In this document: one piece after another, positions 23,484-32,984 of the stretch
How the letters are laid out: each line of letters begins with the position of its first letter
How positions within the stretch are numbered: position 1 is the first letter of the stretch
Source: Sphingomonas phyllosphaerae
Lineage (GTDB): Bacteria > Pseudomonadota > Alphaproteobacteria > Sphingomonadales > Sphingomonadaceae
NCBI GenBank assembly: GCA_036946405.1
Contig: JAQIJC010000001.1
Coordinates: 3,485,501 to 3,549,500, forward strand
Length of the DNA stretch: 64,000 nucleotides
Direction: 5' to 3'
The notes under the pieces: model-generated
What the model was told of the DNA's origin: nothing
The model's input: the letters and a program-made list of their open reading frames with translations, nothing else
Database searches by the model: none
Made by a program: the position numbers and the translations under genes

Positions 23484-26396
23484 ATGGAAGATGAAGATAG
23501 TCATACAATATGGCGAGCGGAGTTCGGTGAGATGGCGCAAGGCGGCGATAACCATGGTGGGCAGGCGTCCGGAGCCGACATTGGCCGGCGGCATGTGCTG
23601 CTGGGACTCGCGAGCGGCCTGGGTCTGCCGCTCGCTTCCGGTTCGAAGGCGCAGGCCGAAGCCTTCGCTGGGCTGGTGAACCTGGCGAAGGTCGCGCAGG
23701 CCAGCGGCGGCTTCGTCTCTGGTGACACCACCTTCGAAGCGCTGAACAACGGCGCCGAACCGGCGAATTCATCTGACACCGCGCGTGGGGTGTACGGCAC
23801 CTGGCCGCTTACGGATCGGCAGTGGGTGGTCTACGACTGGAGCCTACCGGTCACGACCGACAGCATCGACGTCTACTGGTGGCGGGACAACCAGGGCATC
23901 GCTGCCCCTAGGTCGGTTCGCCTGCTCTACTGGAACGGGTACGACTTCGTACCGGTGCGCAACGTGCGCGGCGGCGGCATCGCGCTGGACCGCTACAACC
24001 GCATGACGTTCGACAGGGTGACGACCGACAGGTTGAGGCTAGAGTTCGTCGGCGACGGCAGCAAATCGGTCGGCATTTTGCAGTGGAAGGTCTATAACGC
24101 CGGGCCCGTGCCCGCCTTCGCGCCGGTGGTCGGGGCGGGAATCGACCGGACGGTGGTGGTCGGCGGGCAGACGTATCTCGCCGGAAAGGCCGACTGGCTT
24201 CAGCGCCAGCCCGGCGACACCGTCCGCTGGTCGCAGGTGAGCGGACCGGGCAAGGTGGTGTTCGCGGATGCCCGCGCACCCACGACCCGCGCGATGGTGA
24301 CCCAGCCGGGCGATTACGTGCTGCGGCTGGCGGCGACGGGGCAGGGCAAGCAGGCTGCCGCGACGGTGGCGCTGCGCGCCGCGGCGGCGCCGCCGGCCAA
24401 GCGGCTCGATGTCGTCTATACCACGCCCTATGCGATCCACAGTCCGCTATGGAATGCGCGTGCCAAGGCGTTGATCGTCAACTGGATCCCGCATTGCATC
24501 GCTTATTGCGAACGCACCGACCTGACCGACGGACAGGGCGGGATCGACAATTTCGTCGAGGCGGGCAAGGCGCTGCGCGGCGAGGCCCATGCACCGCACA
24601 AGGGCTATGTCTTCTCCAATGCCTGGGTGCACCAGACGGTGGAATCGATGTGCATCGCGCTGATGGTCGATGCGCAGGGCGACGCCGAGATCGCGCAGGC
24701 GCAGGCGAAAATGCGCGCGACGCTGGAGCGGTGGATCCCGATCATCCTCGCCGCGCAGGAGCCGGACGGCTATCTGCACACCGCCTATACGCTGGCCGAT
24801 CGCCGGCATTGGCCGGAGCGCTGGTCGCCGGAGCATCGCGCCGACCATGAAGGCTATGTCGCGGGCTATTTCATCGAATCGGCGATCAATCATCACACGC
24901 TGACCGGCGGGCGCGACCTGCGGCTGTACGACGCCGCCAAGAAGCTGGCGGATTGCTGGGTCGCGCATATCGGGCCGGGCAAGAAGGCGTGGTTCGACGG
25001 CCACCAGGAGATGGAGCAGGCGCTGGTACGCTTCGGGCGCTTCGTCAACGATGTCGAAGGCCATGCGCGCGGCGACGCCTATATCAAGCTGGCGCGCTTC
25101 CTGCTCGATTCCCGCGAGGGCGGGGCGGAATACGACCAGAGCCATTTGCCGCCCGAGCAGCAATATGAAGCGGTCGGCCATGCGGTGCGCGCGGTCTATT
25201 TCTATTCGGGGATGGCGGACATCGCCGCCGAAACCGGCGATCGCGATTACCAGAGCGCAGTAATGTCGCTCTGGGACAATATGGTGAACCGCAAATATTA
25301 CGTCACCGGCGGGGTCGGGAGCGGCGACACCTCCGAAGGGTTCGGTGGCAATTACGCGCTGCGCAACAATGCCTATTGCGAATCCTGCTCGAGCTGTGGG
25401 CTGATCTTCTTTCAGTACAAGCTCAACCTGTCGTACCACGACGCGAAATACGCCGATTTGTACGAGGAGACGATGTACAACGCGCTGCTCGGCGCGACCG
25501 ATCTGGCCGGCACCAGCTTCTGCTATACCAACCCGCTGGTCGATACCGAGCGCGCGCGCTGGCACACCTGCCCATGCTGCGTCGGCAACATCCCGCGCAC
25601 GCTGCTGATGATGCCGACCTGGACCTATGTGAAGGGCGACGACGGGCTGTACGTCAACCTGTTCGTCGGCAGCCGCATCCAGGTCGGCGAGGTGGCGGGG
25701 ACGCCCGTCGAGATGGTGCAGGAAACCGACTATCCGTGGAAGGGTGCGGTGGTGATCACCGTCAACCCGCAGGAAACGCGCCGCTTCGCGCTGCGCATCC
25801 GGGTGCCGCAGCGCACGACCAGCGCGCTGTATCGCGCCGAGCCGGCGGTCGGCGGGCTGGTACGGCTGGCGGTGAACGGCGAAGCGGTGACGCCGCGGAT
25901 CGAGAAGGGCTATGCGGTGATCACGCGCGAATGGCGCAAGGGCGACAAGGTCGAGCTGGGGCTGCCGCTGGCGGTGCAGCGCGTCACCGCCGACGAGCGG
26001 ATCGAGGCGACGCGCGGCAAGGTAGCGCTCCGGTATGGGCCACTGGTCTATAATGTCGAGCGGGCCGACCAGCCACGGATCGACCTGCCGATCGGCAGCG
26101 AGGCGCTGGTGCCGGAATGGCGCGGCGACCTGCTGGGCGGCGTGGTCGCGATCCGCGGGCGCTGGGCGGACGGTTCGCCGCTGACCGCGATCCCGAACTT
26201 CGCGCGGATGAACCGCACGGGCGGGCCGATCCACGAATTCCCCGGTCGCTCCGGCGTGGAGTATGCGCCGGGCAGCGCCAACGCGGGTGGGAGGCAGCAG
26301 GCGCAGCCGGCCATGGAGACCGCCACGGTACGCCGTGCCGATTCCGGGCCCGTGTCGCAGGTGTGGATAGTCGATAGGCATACCGTGGTGGGCTGA
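23484..26396 (+). CDS. Tat-exported GH127-like (DUF1680) enzyme, paralogue B
   Basis: A 970-residue protein built like paralogue A: Tat signal ([10 protein letters not shown]), discoidin-like domain ([15 protein letters not shown]), Ig-like segment and GH127-like catalytic region with Glu633/Cys635 (CESC) and Cys698-Cys699 (CPCC). Start ATG follows AAGGAAGG. The first 300 residues are only moderately like paralogue A, yet from [18 protein letters not shown] onward about 600 residues differ at only around five positions before diverging again at the tail. That pattern indicates recent gene conversion or recombination. Substrate is probably a beta-L-arabinofuranoside, by family. Confidence 0.85.
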   Translation: MEDEDSHTIWRAEFGEMAQGGDNHGGQASGADIGRRHVLLGLASGLGLPLASGSKAQAEAFAGLVNLAKVAQASGGFVSGDTTFEALNNGAEPANSSDTARGVYGTWPLTDRQWVVYDWSLPVTTDSIDVYWWRDNQGIAAPRSVRLLYWNGYDFVPVRNVRGGGIALDRYNRMTFDRVTTDRLRLEFVGDGSKSVGILQWKVYNAGPVPAFAPVVGAGIDRTVVVGGQTYLAGKADWLQRQPGDTVRWSQVSGPGKVVFADARAPTTRAMVTQPGDYVLRLAATGQGKQAAATVALRAAAAPPAKRLDVVYTTPYAIHSPLWNARAKALIVNWIPHCIAYCERTDLTDGQGGIDNFVEAGKALRGEAHAPHKGYVFSNAWVHQTVESMCIALMVDAQGDAEIAQAQAKMRATLERWIPIILAAQEPDGYLHTAYTLADRRHWPERWSPEHRADHEGYVAGYFIESAINHHTLTGGRDLRLYDAAKKLADCWVAHIGPGKKAWFDGHQEMEQALVRFGRFVNDVEGHARGDAYIKLARFLLDSREGGAEYDQSHLPPEQQYEAVGHAVRAVYFYSGMADIAAETGDRDYQSAVMSLWDNMVNRKYYVTGGVGSGDTSEGFGGNYALRNNAYCESCSSCGLIFFQYKLNLSYHDAKYADLYEETMYNALLGATDLAGTSFCYTNPLVDTERARWHTCPCCVGNIPRTLLMMPTWTYVKGDDGLYVNLFVGSRIQVGEVAGTPVEMVQETDYPWKGAVVITVNPQETRRFALRIRVPQRTTSALYRAEPAVGGLVRLAVNGEAVTPRIEKGYAVITREWRKGDKVELGLPLAVQRVTADERIEATRGKVALRYGPLVYNVERADQPRIDLPIGSEALVPEWRGDLLGGVVAIRGRWADGSPLTAIPNFARMNRTGGPIHEFPGRSGVEYAPGSANAGGRQQAQPAMETATVRRADSGPVSQVWIVDRHTVVG

Positions 26397-26474
26397 TGCA
26401 CCGCCGGAGCCTGCGGGATTATCGACCGCCGGCTCCGTCGTGGTTCCGTTGACGCGGCAAGTAACCGAGAGAGC

Positions 26475-26960
26475 TGAACCGCCCCGGGTTTGTCGGAGGC
26501 TCCAACTCCTGAGAAAGTGGAGCCTATATGAGCAAGACGACGAACAAATTTGCGCCTGAGGTCCGCGAGCGGGCGGTGCGGATGGTGCTTGATCACGAGC
26601 GTGACCACGCGTCGCGATGGGCAGCGGTGGTTTCCCATTGCGGAGAAGATCGGCTGCGCGCCACAGACGCTGAATGAGTGGCTGAAGAAGGCCGAGGTTG
26701 ACAGCGGCAAGCGCGCCGGGTTGTTGACCAAGGTTACCGACAAGCTCAAGGCGTTGGAGCGCGAGAACCGCGGGCTGCGTCAGGCCAATGAGATCCTTCG
26801 CAAGGCGTCCGCGTATTTTGCCTAGGCGGAGCTCGACCGCCCGATCGGGCCATGATCGCCATCATCGACGATTATCGCGAAGCCTATGGGGTTGAGCCGA
26901 TCTGCCGCGTCATGCCGATCGCCGCATTTACGTACTTCGAGCGTATCGCTCAGCGATGAA
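26475..26960 (+). mobile_element. IS3-family remnant, frameshifted and truncated
   Basis: Left end TGAACCGCCCCGGGTTTGTC at 26475. The orfA frame ([20 protein letters not shown]) shifts near 26630, where [20 protein letters not shown] continues in another frame. The orfB frame begins MIAIIDDYREAYGVEPICRV and meets a stop at about 26956 (RIAQR, stop). The rest of the element is missing, replaced by the IS1182-type fragment. Confidence 0.8.
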
Positions 26961-26993
26961 ATTCAATGCGCCTGTCGGCGCGGGCGCAGGGGA

Positions 26994-27355
26994 TCAGGCT
27001 CGCAAGCCAGAGGTCACTCGGGTGACCTTGCGCGCCGGCATGTTGGACGTGCAGCGTTGCCGCGGGGCGCAGCCGCCGCAGTCCTGCTTTCGCGCGCGAT
27101 AGCGTATGAAGCCGTCCTGCCCGACATCGCGCCGCGCGATTGCGAAGTTGCGGTTCTTGGGGCGCAAGCGCCTGCCGCCAAGGCAGACGTAGCTGTCGTC
27201 GTCATGGTCGTAGGTGAAGGCATAGCGCTCGAACGTGCCGTCGTGGCGGGCGGACTTGTCGAACACCGGGATGTGCCGCTGGATGTCACGCTCGTGGACC
27301 AGCCAAGCGAGTATTTCCGCCGAGCCTTAGGCGGTGTCGGCGGCCACGATGCATG
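26994..27355 (-). pseudogene. IS1182-family transposase fragment
   Basis: Leftward frame with IPVFDKSARHDGTFERYAF, then DSYVCLGGRRLRPK and a Cys-containing segment (DCGGCAPRQRC), typical of IS1182 transposases. An in-frame TAA interrupts DTA-stop-GSAEILAWL upstream, and neither end of the gene is present. Inactive. Confidence 0.75.
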
Positions 27356-27491
27356 ACCGATTCCCAGTCGATACGGTGTGAGCGCTGCCTCGTACCGTCT
27401 GGATCTCCGCCGTCGTCGAAGCAGGGCGGCGGATCCAGACGGCCGGTCGGACGGGGCCTAGGCGATGCGGCGCCTAGTCCAGTAGATGCGG

Positions 27492-30476
27492 TCAGAAGCG
27501 GAAGCGAACACTTCCTGTAATGGTTCTACCCATGGCTCGCAAACCGACTGGAAGTTCTGGGTACAAATAATAGTAGCTTCTATCGACGTTCCGTAGAATG
27601 TTCTGCCCTTCCAAACTAAACGTGAGGTACTTCACGGGAGTGAAGTTTATCGCCCCATCGAGACGTTGCGTTGGGTTCGACGAAATGATGTAGGTCTCGT
27701 TTATCGCGTTCACGTCCGTTTGATAGCTGGAGCGCCAATTGTAAGCGAGGCGGGCACTGAATGCGGGGGTCTCGTAATATCCAATGAGATTGTAGGACAT
27801 TCTCGACGTAAAGGGTGCACGTTTGCGAACAAGTTCGTATTGGATCGGATCGGTCGCGTTCTCACTCTCTATCTGGCGTGGCAGGGAAACTTCCGCCGTT
27901 GGGATCCATGTTGCGTTTGCCGTCGCGCCGAGGTTCCGGAGAAAGCCGGGAAGGAAACGGAAGAAGCCAGTGGCTTGGAACTCGAGACCTTGCGTACGCC
28001 CAGGACCGGCGTTCCTGGGCTGAACGACGATGCGATTCTGATTTCCAAGTTCGGGAACCGGCTCGATCTGCGCAGTCTCGTAGATGAACCCCGTTTGGTT
28101 CTTGCGGAAAGCCGCGAGGGAAATAGTGCTTCCGGCAGCAGGATACCACTCAAGCGAGGCGTTGTAATCGTCGGTGGTCGTGGGCTTTAGATTCGGGTTA
28201 CCTGCGTATAGCCGGTCGTTCGGATCACGATAATTGATGACACGGGAATTACGTAGCAGGAAAAGGCTTGGGCGCTGAACATTGTGACTGTAGCTGATAC
28301 GCAGTTGTAGTTTGTCGGTCAGGTGTATGTTGCTGAAGGCGCTGGGCAGCAGGTCGACATAGTTCACCCTTACCGACGTGGTGTCGGTGCTGTCCGGACC
28401 AAATTGGCCGGTCGGCAATCTGGTGACCGGATCGAGGATCGGCGTGCCGAGACGTATGCTCGCGCCGTTGATTTCTCCCCAGGTGTTGACATATCGTAAG
28501 CCGATGTTCCCATCGATCGGGAAGAATGCCTTCACGGCATAATCGAGCGTTGCATAAGAAGCGAAGGTATTTTCTTCGGAGTTGCTCGTGTAGATCGCGT
28601 TGGCTGCCGATGGTTCGGGGCTGCCGAACAAAACGGCTGCTCCTTGATCCCTGCCTGGCCCATCAAGGAATTGATACTTGCTTCCGGCGATGAACGGCAC
28701 CACTTGGCCCCAGTTATCGTAGAGTTGACGATTGTTGAGCTGAACCCAACTTAGCGGAGAGCCGCCTGGTAGATTGGGGGTCACCGATGTCGTTTGAACA
28801 CCCGGTATCGCGGATGTAGGAAGCGACAACGCCGGATCGAAATAGCCTGCGAAGCGATAGCTGTCCCGAAAGAAGGCGGTATTGCGCGCATAACGGCCGC
28901 CGAACTTTGCGGCACGTAGGAGCCCATCACTGTCGATCTCCTTCCAGACGTCAAACTGCGTGGAGAACTGCTGATTGTCGCCGTGACCGAGATTGTCCCG
29001 TAGGAACTGGATGCGAGCGAGATCCGGGTTGGTTGGGCTGACGTCGAACTCGAAGTAGGGACCATTGCCGAGCACCTTCGGCGAGTCAAAGTCGACTCGG
29101 ACCTTGGAAAGCCCCTCGTAGCTGCCACCGTGACCTATTCCGTGGTAATCGTTGTTGCTCCACTGGTACTGTGCCGTTCCGTCGATGCGGACACCTTCAC
29201 TTTCAAAGTGCGCCTCTAGGTTCGTGCGGTAGTTTTCTGACTTGCCTCGGTTCTCTCCGCCTTCAAAGCCTGCGACGATGTTCCCGAAATTTGGACGCGT
29301 ACCATCTGCCAGTGCGGGGTTGGTGATGTCGTAGCCGAGCAAAACACCGGTTGGCGCGCTGCGAATGTTGCTGAGGACGTAGTAGTCTTCTCGTGTCCGG
29401 ACATAGAGTGAGCTGAACTGATCGGAGTACTCTTCTCCAAAGTAGGAGCCTTCCAATACAATGTTGAGCTTTTCGTTGGCTCGCCATTGCAGCACGCCAC
29501 TGATCGATTTCTGCTCACGTTCACCGTCATTCGTGCCGTAGAGCGCCCGGTACGGGGTGACGACGGTTGCGCGTTGAGAAGCCGGCAAACTGGCGCGGAT
29601 GCGAGAATCCGGCCCGCCGACCAAATCGGGAGACTCGCTGTTGTTGTATGCCTCGGCATAGCGCTGCTTGACGTAGGCGCCGTTAAGCAGGACTCCGAAC
29701 TCACCTAAGCCGGTGTCAAAGCGCTTTCCCGCAAGCATGCTGATCGACGGGCTCCAGAGTTTGCCCTGCTCGGCATAGGTGCCTCGGACGCTGCCTGCGA
29801 CCGTCAGACCTTTCTTCAGGTCCAATGGTCGGCGCAGTTCGATGTTCACCGAGCCACCGATGCCGCCCTCGATCTGATCTGCCGTCCTCGACTTATACAC
29901 TTCGACTGACTTAATGAGATCCGCTGGTACGCTTTCCAGCGCGAGCGTGCGTCCCTCGGAGAACGGCAGCGGCGCAGTTGCGCCTTCAACGCCGTTAACC
30001 GTGGTCTGCACACCAGCCAAGCCGCGGATGTTGAAGCCGTTTGCGCGGCCGCCGCTGCGGGTAACGGTAATGCCCGTAACGCGCGCCATCGCCTCGACCA
30101 CGTTGTTGTCGGGCAGCTTGCCGGCATCCTCGGCGGTGATGACATCGACGATCTGTCGTGCTTTGCGCTTCTTGTCGATGGACTTGCTGACGCTCTCGCG
30201 GAGGCCGGTCACGATAATGTCGCCGCCGGCGACCGTTGCAAATCCTTCACGTTCGGGAGTCGCGACGCCGGACCGTGCCACGGCCGCCTTCCGGCGCGCG
30301 CCTGCACGCGCGGCGCGACGCGCCTCTCGTCGTTCGGCCGCGATCTCGGCCCTGGTCTTCGCCGGCTCAATCTCGGCCTGTAGCGTCGCTGGTGCCGCAA
30401 TCGACGATACCGGCGCGCTCATTCCAAGGATCAGGGCCGAGGCGCCAACGGTCAGTTTACGATGTCGCATTTTCAT
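27492..30476 (-). CDS. TonB-dependent receptor (large, carbohydrate type)
   Basis: A 994-residue outer-membrane receptor, the size typical of sphingomonad and Caulobacter oligosaccharide receptors. Signal peptide MKMRHRKLTVGASALILG. An unusual Arg/Ala-rich stretch (about residues 38-70: ERREARRAARAGARRK) lies between the signal and the TonB box region (GDIIVTGLRESV). The plug starts VDVITAEDAGKLPDNNVVEA, and the barrel ends in Phe (TGSVRFRF). No STN domain, so it probably does not signal through an ECF sigma factor. Start at 30476 follows GGAGGGGG. The operator element at 30861 lies 385 bases upstream. Substrate likely an arabinan- or galactan-derived oligosaccharide, inferred from neighbours. 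Confidence 0.9.
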   Translation of the reverse strand: MKMRHRKLTVGASALILGMSAPVSSIAAPATLQAEIEPAKTRAEIAAERREARRAARAGARRKAAVARSGVATPEREGFATVAGGDIIVTGLRESVSKSIDKKRKARQIVDVITAEDAGKLPDNNVVEAMARVTGITVTRSGGRANGFNIRGLAGVQTTVNGVEGATAPLPFSEGRTLALESVPADLIKSVEVYKSRTADQIEGGIGGSVNIELRRPLDLKKGLTVAGSVRGTYAEQGKLWSPSISMLAGKRFDTGLGEFGVLLNGAYVKQRYAEAYNNSESPDLVGGPDSRIRASLPASQRATVVTPYRALYGTNDGEREQKSISGVLQWRANEKLNIVLEGSYFGEEYSDQFSSLYVRTREDYYVLSNIRSAPTGVLLGYDITNPALADGTRPNFGNIVAGFEGGENRGKSENYRTNLEAHFESEGVRIDGTAQYQWSNNDYHGIGHGGSYEGLSKVRVDFDSPKVLGNGPYFEFDVSPTNPDLARIQFLRDNLGHGDNQQFSTQFDVWKEIDSDGLLRAAKFGGRYARNTAFFRDSYRFAGYFDPALSLPTSAIPGVQTTSVTPNLPGGSPLSWVQLNNRQLYDNWGQVVPFIAGSKYQFLDGPGRDQGAAVLFGSPEPSAANAIYTSNSEENTFASYATLDYAVKAFFPIDGNIGLRYVNTWGEINGASIRLGTPILDPVTRLPTGQFGPDSTDTTSVRVNYVDLLPSAFSNIHLTDKLQLRISYSHNVQRPSLFLLRNSRVINYRDPNDRLYAGNPNLKPTTTDDYNASLEWYPAAGSTISLAAFRKNQTGFIYETAQIEPVPELGNQNRIVVQPRNAGPGRTQGLEFQATGFFRFLPGFLRNLGATANATWIPTAEVSLPRQIESENATDPIQYELVRKRAPFTSRMSYNLIGYYETPAFSARLAYNWRSSYQTDVNAINETYIISSNPTQRLDGAINFTPVKYLTFSLEGQNILRNVDRSYYYLYPELPVGLRAMGRTITGSVRFRF

Positions 30477-30860
30477 TTTCCCCCTCCAGGTGCTTGCTAA
30501 TGCCCTCAACATTTTTGCCGGTGCGAATATTGACGCGTTCGTTAAAAACGAGTTGCGTTTAAAGATCAGTGATCCAGAAATTGTAACATAACTGGTAAGC
30601 TTCACCCATCGAACGAACGAGGCGCTCCACTTATCCTTTGTCTTTCTGTGGTCTCATCGCCAGAATTGTGAAGGAAACGCTTGCCATTCACTGTTATGAT
30701 GAGTCCAGAGCCGTGAAATCTAAGGAGGTTTCAGAGGCTTGCGGTATCATACACAAATTTGTGTTAGCGATATCATTGCACTGGCCTTACGGTGGTGCTG
30801 ATCCAGTGAACAAAAAGGTCAAGATTGTTCTCGAATCCACCTATGCCTCTATCTGCTAAG

Positions 30861-30896
30861 TTCGTATACGGTATGACAAACCAATGTAACGTCAAG
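30861..30896. promoter_or_regulatory. Phased operator element near the large TonB receptor
   Basis: On the minus strand: CTTGAC starting at 30896, 15 bases, then CATACCGTATACGAA with GTATAC at 30864-30869; 27-base phasing as in the two other elements. In this direction it points to the TonB receptor start 385 bases away. In the other direction the region is cut by IS6 copy C at 31181. Confidence 0.6.
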
Positions 30897-31180
30897 GGCT
30901 AAAATGCGTAGTGTGGCTAGTGCGGCCCGGCGTTACGGACCCGATCATGCCTTACATTTAGTCATACTAATGATCACCGGAGAATTGAAGATCATGGGGA
31001 GCGACGTGGACGCTGACGAGCGGCTTGCCGATCACGGCACCGCATGCCGCCATAGAACGAAGAGACTCTCCAGCGGAATGCATCCGGAAGGAAAGTCTTC
31101 GAGAACCACCCACCCTGATCCTGAGTTCGTCTTTGAAGGCGGTGACGATGGTGGTTCACGCAACCCATCGATCGCACTAG
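30897..31180. other. Sequence cut off by IS6 copy C
   Basis: A rightward frame opens at 30904 and runs into the IS, but its residues show no family resemblance. In the paralogue A and B loci the operator element is followed on this side by the GH127-like gene, so an original target gene may have been deleted here. Nothing can be named. Confidence 0.3.
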
Positions 31181-32015
31181 GGTGCTGTCGGTCTAATGCG
31201 AATCGCTCTCCACACGACGCATTTCGATCTTTGAAGCCGACGTTCAGCTGACAAGCGCCTGCCACTCCGCCAGCGCGGCGGAGCGTCGTTCCCGGTAGGT
31301 CTGTCGATCGATAAGGTGGCGTTCCAGGCTGAAGTAATTGTAAACGTTAGCGTGGATCGAGGCAAACTTCTGCAGCGTCTTCATCTGGCGGAAGCGCTGC
31401 ATCGCCCGCTCTCGTCGTCGGAATGGCAAATGGCTGTTCTCGACCCGGTTGTTCGCCCAGCGGCCAACCTCCTGCTTCTCGGCATTGCCTAGCTCGTTCA
31501 TCGCAGCACCATAGCTGCGTAGACCATCGGTGGTGATCGCCTCCGGTGAGCCGTGGCGCTTCAGCGCCTTCTTCATGAACGCAAGTGCGGCTGCCTTGTC
31601 GCGGGCCCGGGTGACATAGCTTTCCAGCACCTCGCCTTCATGGTCGACCGCTCGCCACAGGTAGACCATCTCGCCATTCAGCTTCACGTACATCTCGTCC
31701 AGGTGCCAGCGCCAGTGACGAAAGCCGCGCATTCGGCTCACCCGCTGGCGGCGGATGTCACCGGCGAACAGCGGACCAAACCTGTTCCACCACAGCCGCA
31801 CCGTCTCATGACAGATGTCGATCCCGCGCTCGAACAGCAGATCCTCGCCGTTCCGCAGGCTCAGCGGAAACCGAACGTACATTAACACCGCCAGCCGGAT
31901 CACCTCAGGCGACGAGTTGAAGTAGCGGAACGGCGAGGCGGACTTACGCGGGCGGGGCATGGCCCCGCCCTATCCTACCGGGTTACCAGCCGGTGCATTT
32001 GGTTTGACGGAGCCA
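31181..32015 (-). mobile_element. IS6-family insertion sequence, copy C
   Basis: 835 bases, left end GGTGCTGTCGGTCTAATGC, right end (inverted) TGGCTCCGTCAAACCAAATGC. Nearly identical to copy A except for a 5-base difference near the right end. Flanking octamers (CGCACTAG and TCGCGCGC) do not match, so no target duplication. Copies A and C are direct repeats bracketing 17.4 kb. Confidence 0.88.
31244..31960 (-). CDS. IS6-family transposase (copy C)
   Basis: An intact 238-residue DDE transposase, the same as the copy A product except near the N-terminus (MPRPRKSASPFRYF). Catalytic residues in HLDEMYVKLNG, TTDGLRSYG and VENSHLPFRRRE. It could supply transposase for both full copies and perhaps the MITE-like element. 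Confidence 0.93.
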   Translation of the reverse strand: MPRPRKSASPFRYFNSSPEVIRLAVLMYVRFPLSLRNGEDLLFERGIDICHETVRLWWNRFGPLFAGDIRRQRVSRMRGFRHWRWHLDEMYVKLNGEMVYLWRAVDHEGEVLESYVTRARDKAAALAFMKKALKRHGSPEAITTDGLRSYGAAMNELGNAEKQEVGRWANNRVENSHLPFRRRERAMQRFRQMKTLQKFASIHANVYNYFSLERHLIDRQTYRERRSAALAEWQALVS

Positions 32016-32168
32016 TCGCGCGCGATGAGCGACATGCCAGTCTGCACGGTTTGTACAAAGCGAGCGAGAGTTTGCGTGTTCACCGATCCATCGATCTCAC
32101 CCGCGGCTCTCGCCTTCTCTATGCGTTCTTTGAGCCGAGTGAGCGTGGCGTTGTGCGCGGAGACTACG
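32016..32168 (-). pseudogene. TetR-family regulator C-terminal fragment
   Basis: A leftward open segment encodes VSAHNATLTRLKERIEKARA, then AGEIDGSVNTQTLARFVQTV and QTGMSLIARDG, the usual last helices of TetR/AcrR regulators before the gene end. It is cut by IS6 copy C on its downstream side and joined at about 32169 to an istA fragment on its upstream side. Neither the DNA-binding domain nor a start is present. Confidence 0.6.
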
Positions 32169-32891
32169 GTCGACTGCGGTCTTCATGTTGTCGTAGATTC
32201 CGCGCCGCGGCACCCCGCCAAGCAGCCGGAAGGCATGCTGGTGCGCATCGAACAGCATCTCGTGGGTCTGAAGCGGATACGCACGCACGATGAACGCCCG
32301 GCTGTGCGACAGCTTGGTGTGCGCTGCCTGCAACTTCACCCGTTCGCTGCCCAGAACGGCCCAGTCTTCGCTCCAGTCAAACTGAAAGGCTTCGCCGGGC
32401 ATGAACACCAGCGGCACGAACGTACCCCGGCCCGTTGTCTGCTCCTGGACCTGACGGTTCGCTTTCCACGCCCGGATGAAAGCCGCTACCCGACTGTAGG
32501 ACCCGTCATAGCCCAGCGCGACCAGATCGGCGTGGATCTGCTTGCCCGTGCGCCGTTGCTTGCGCGATCTGGCCGTCTCTGTTTTCAGCCAGCCCGACAG
32601 CCGCTCGGCATACGGGTCCAACCTGCTCGGCCGGTCGACCACCTGGAACTTCGGCTCCAACGCATCCGACCGCAGGTATTTGCGGATCGTGTTACGCGAC
32701 AGTCCCGTGCGGCGGATTATCTCCCGGATCGACATTCCATCCCGGAATGCCCAGCGCCGGATGACGCTCAGTAACGCCATGTCTATCACTCCTTGACCCC
32801 CCGGCAGCCAGCCGGGGTGAGGTTGAGACACGGGTCACTTCTCGGTGGGAATTTATACCTTCGCCGGGTCAGCTCTCAGTGGAAATCAACA
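32169..32891 (-). mobile_element. IS21-family remnant (one end plus part of istA)
   Basis: The outer end at about 32891 reads, inverted, TGTTGATTTCCACTGAGAGC, followed by a second similar box (CCCACCGAGAAGTGACCC), the multiple terminal repeats typical of IS21. Only the first part of istA remains; istB is missing. Confidence 0.75.
32172..32780 (-). pseudogene. istA: IS21-family IstA transposase, N-terminal fragment
   Basis: About 203 residues of IstA from MALLSVIRRWAFRDG: helix-turn-helix (MSIREIIRRTGLSRNTIRKY), then the first catalytic Asp (FQFDWSEDWAVL) and the second (GIYDNMKTAVD). Homology stops at the TetR junction, so the Glu and C-terminus are missing. A frame continues to 32097 in unrelated sequence. 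Confidence 0.8.
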
Positions 32892-32984
32892 CCCGGATGT
32901 TTTCCTCTCGCAGGAGGCGGCCGAGGCGTATCTGGCATGATCGCCACACGCCGCCTGAAGGTCGATCGCAGCCAGCGGTGGTCT

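Noticed and set aside
24447..26381. 644-codon open frame opposite paralogue B (and a similar one opposite paralogue A at 7171-8691)
   Set aside because: Antisense shadow frames. They resemble each other only because the genes they shadow are nearly identical.
30638..30859. 73-codon open frame in the TonB receptor promoter region
   Set aside because: No ribosome-binding site of note, no motif, lies where a regulatory region is expected.
30904..31251. 115-codon open frame running into IS6 copy C
   Set aside because: No family resemblance and it ends inside the IS. Recorded only as possible debris of a lost gene.
12931..32015. Classical composite transposon with target duplications
   Set aside because: No matching direct repeats flank either IS6 copy, so a simple composite transposition is not supported.
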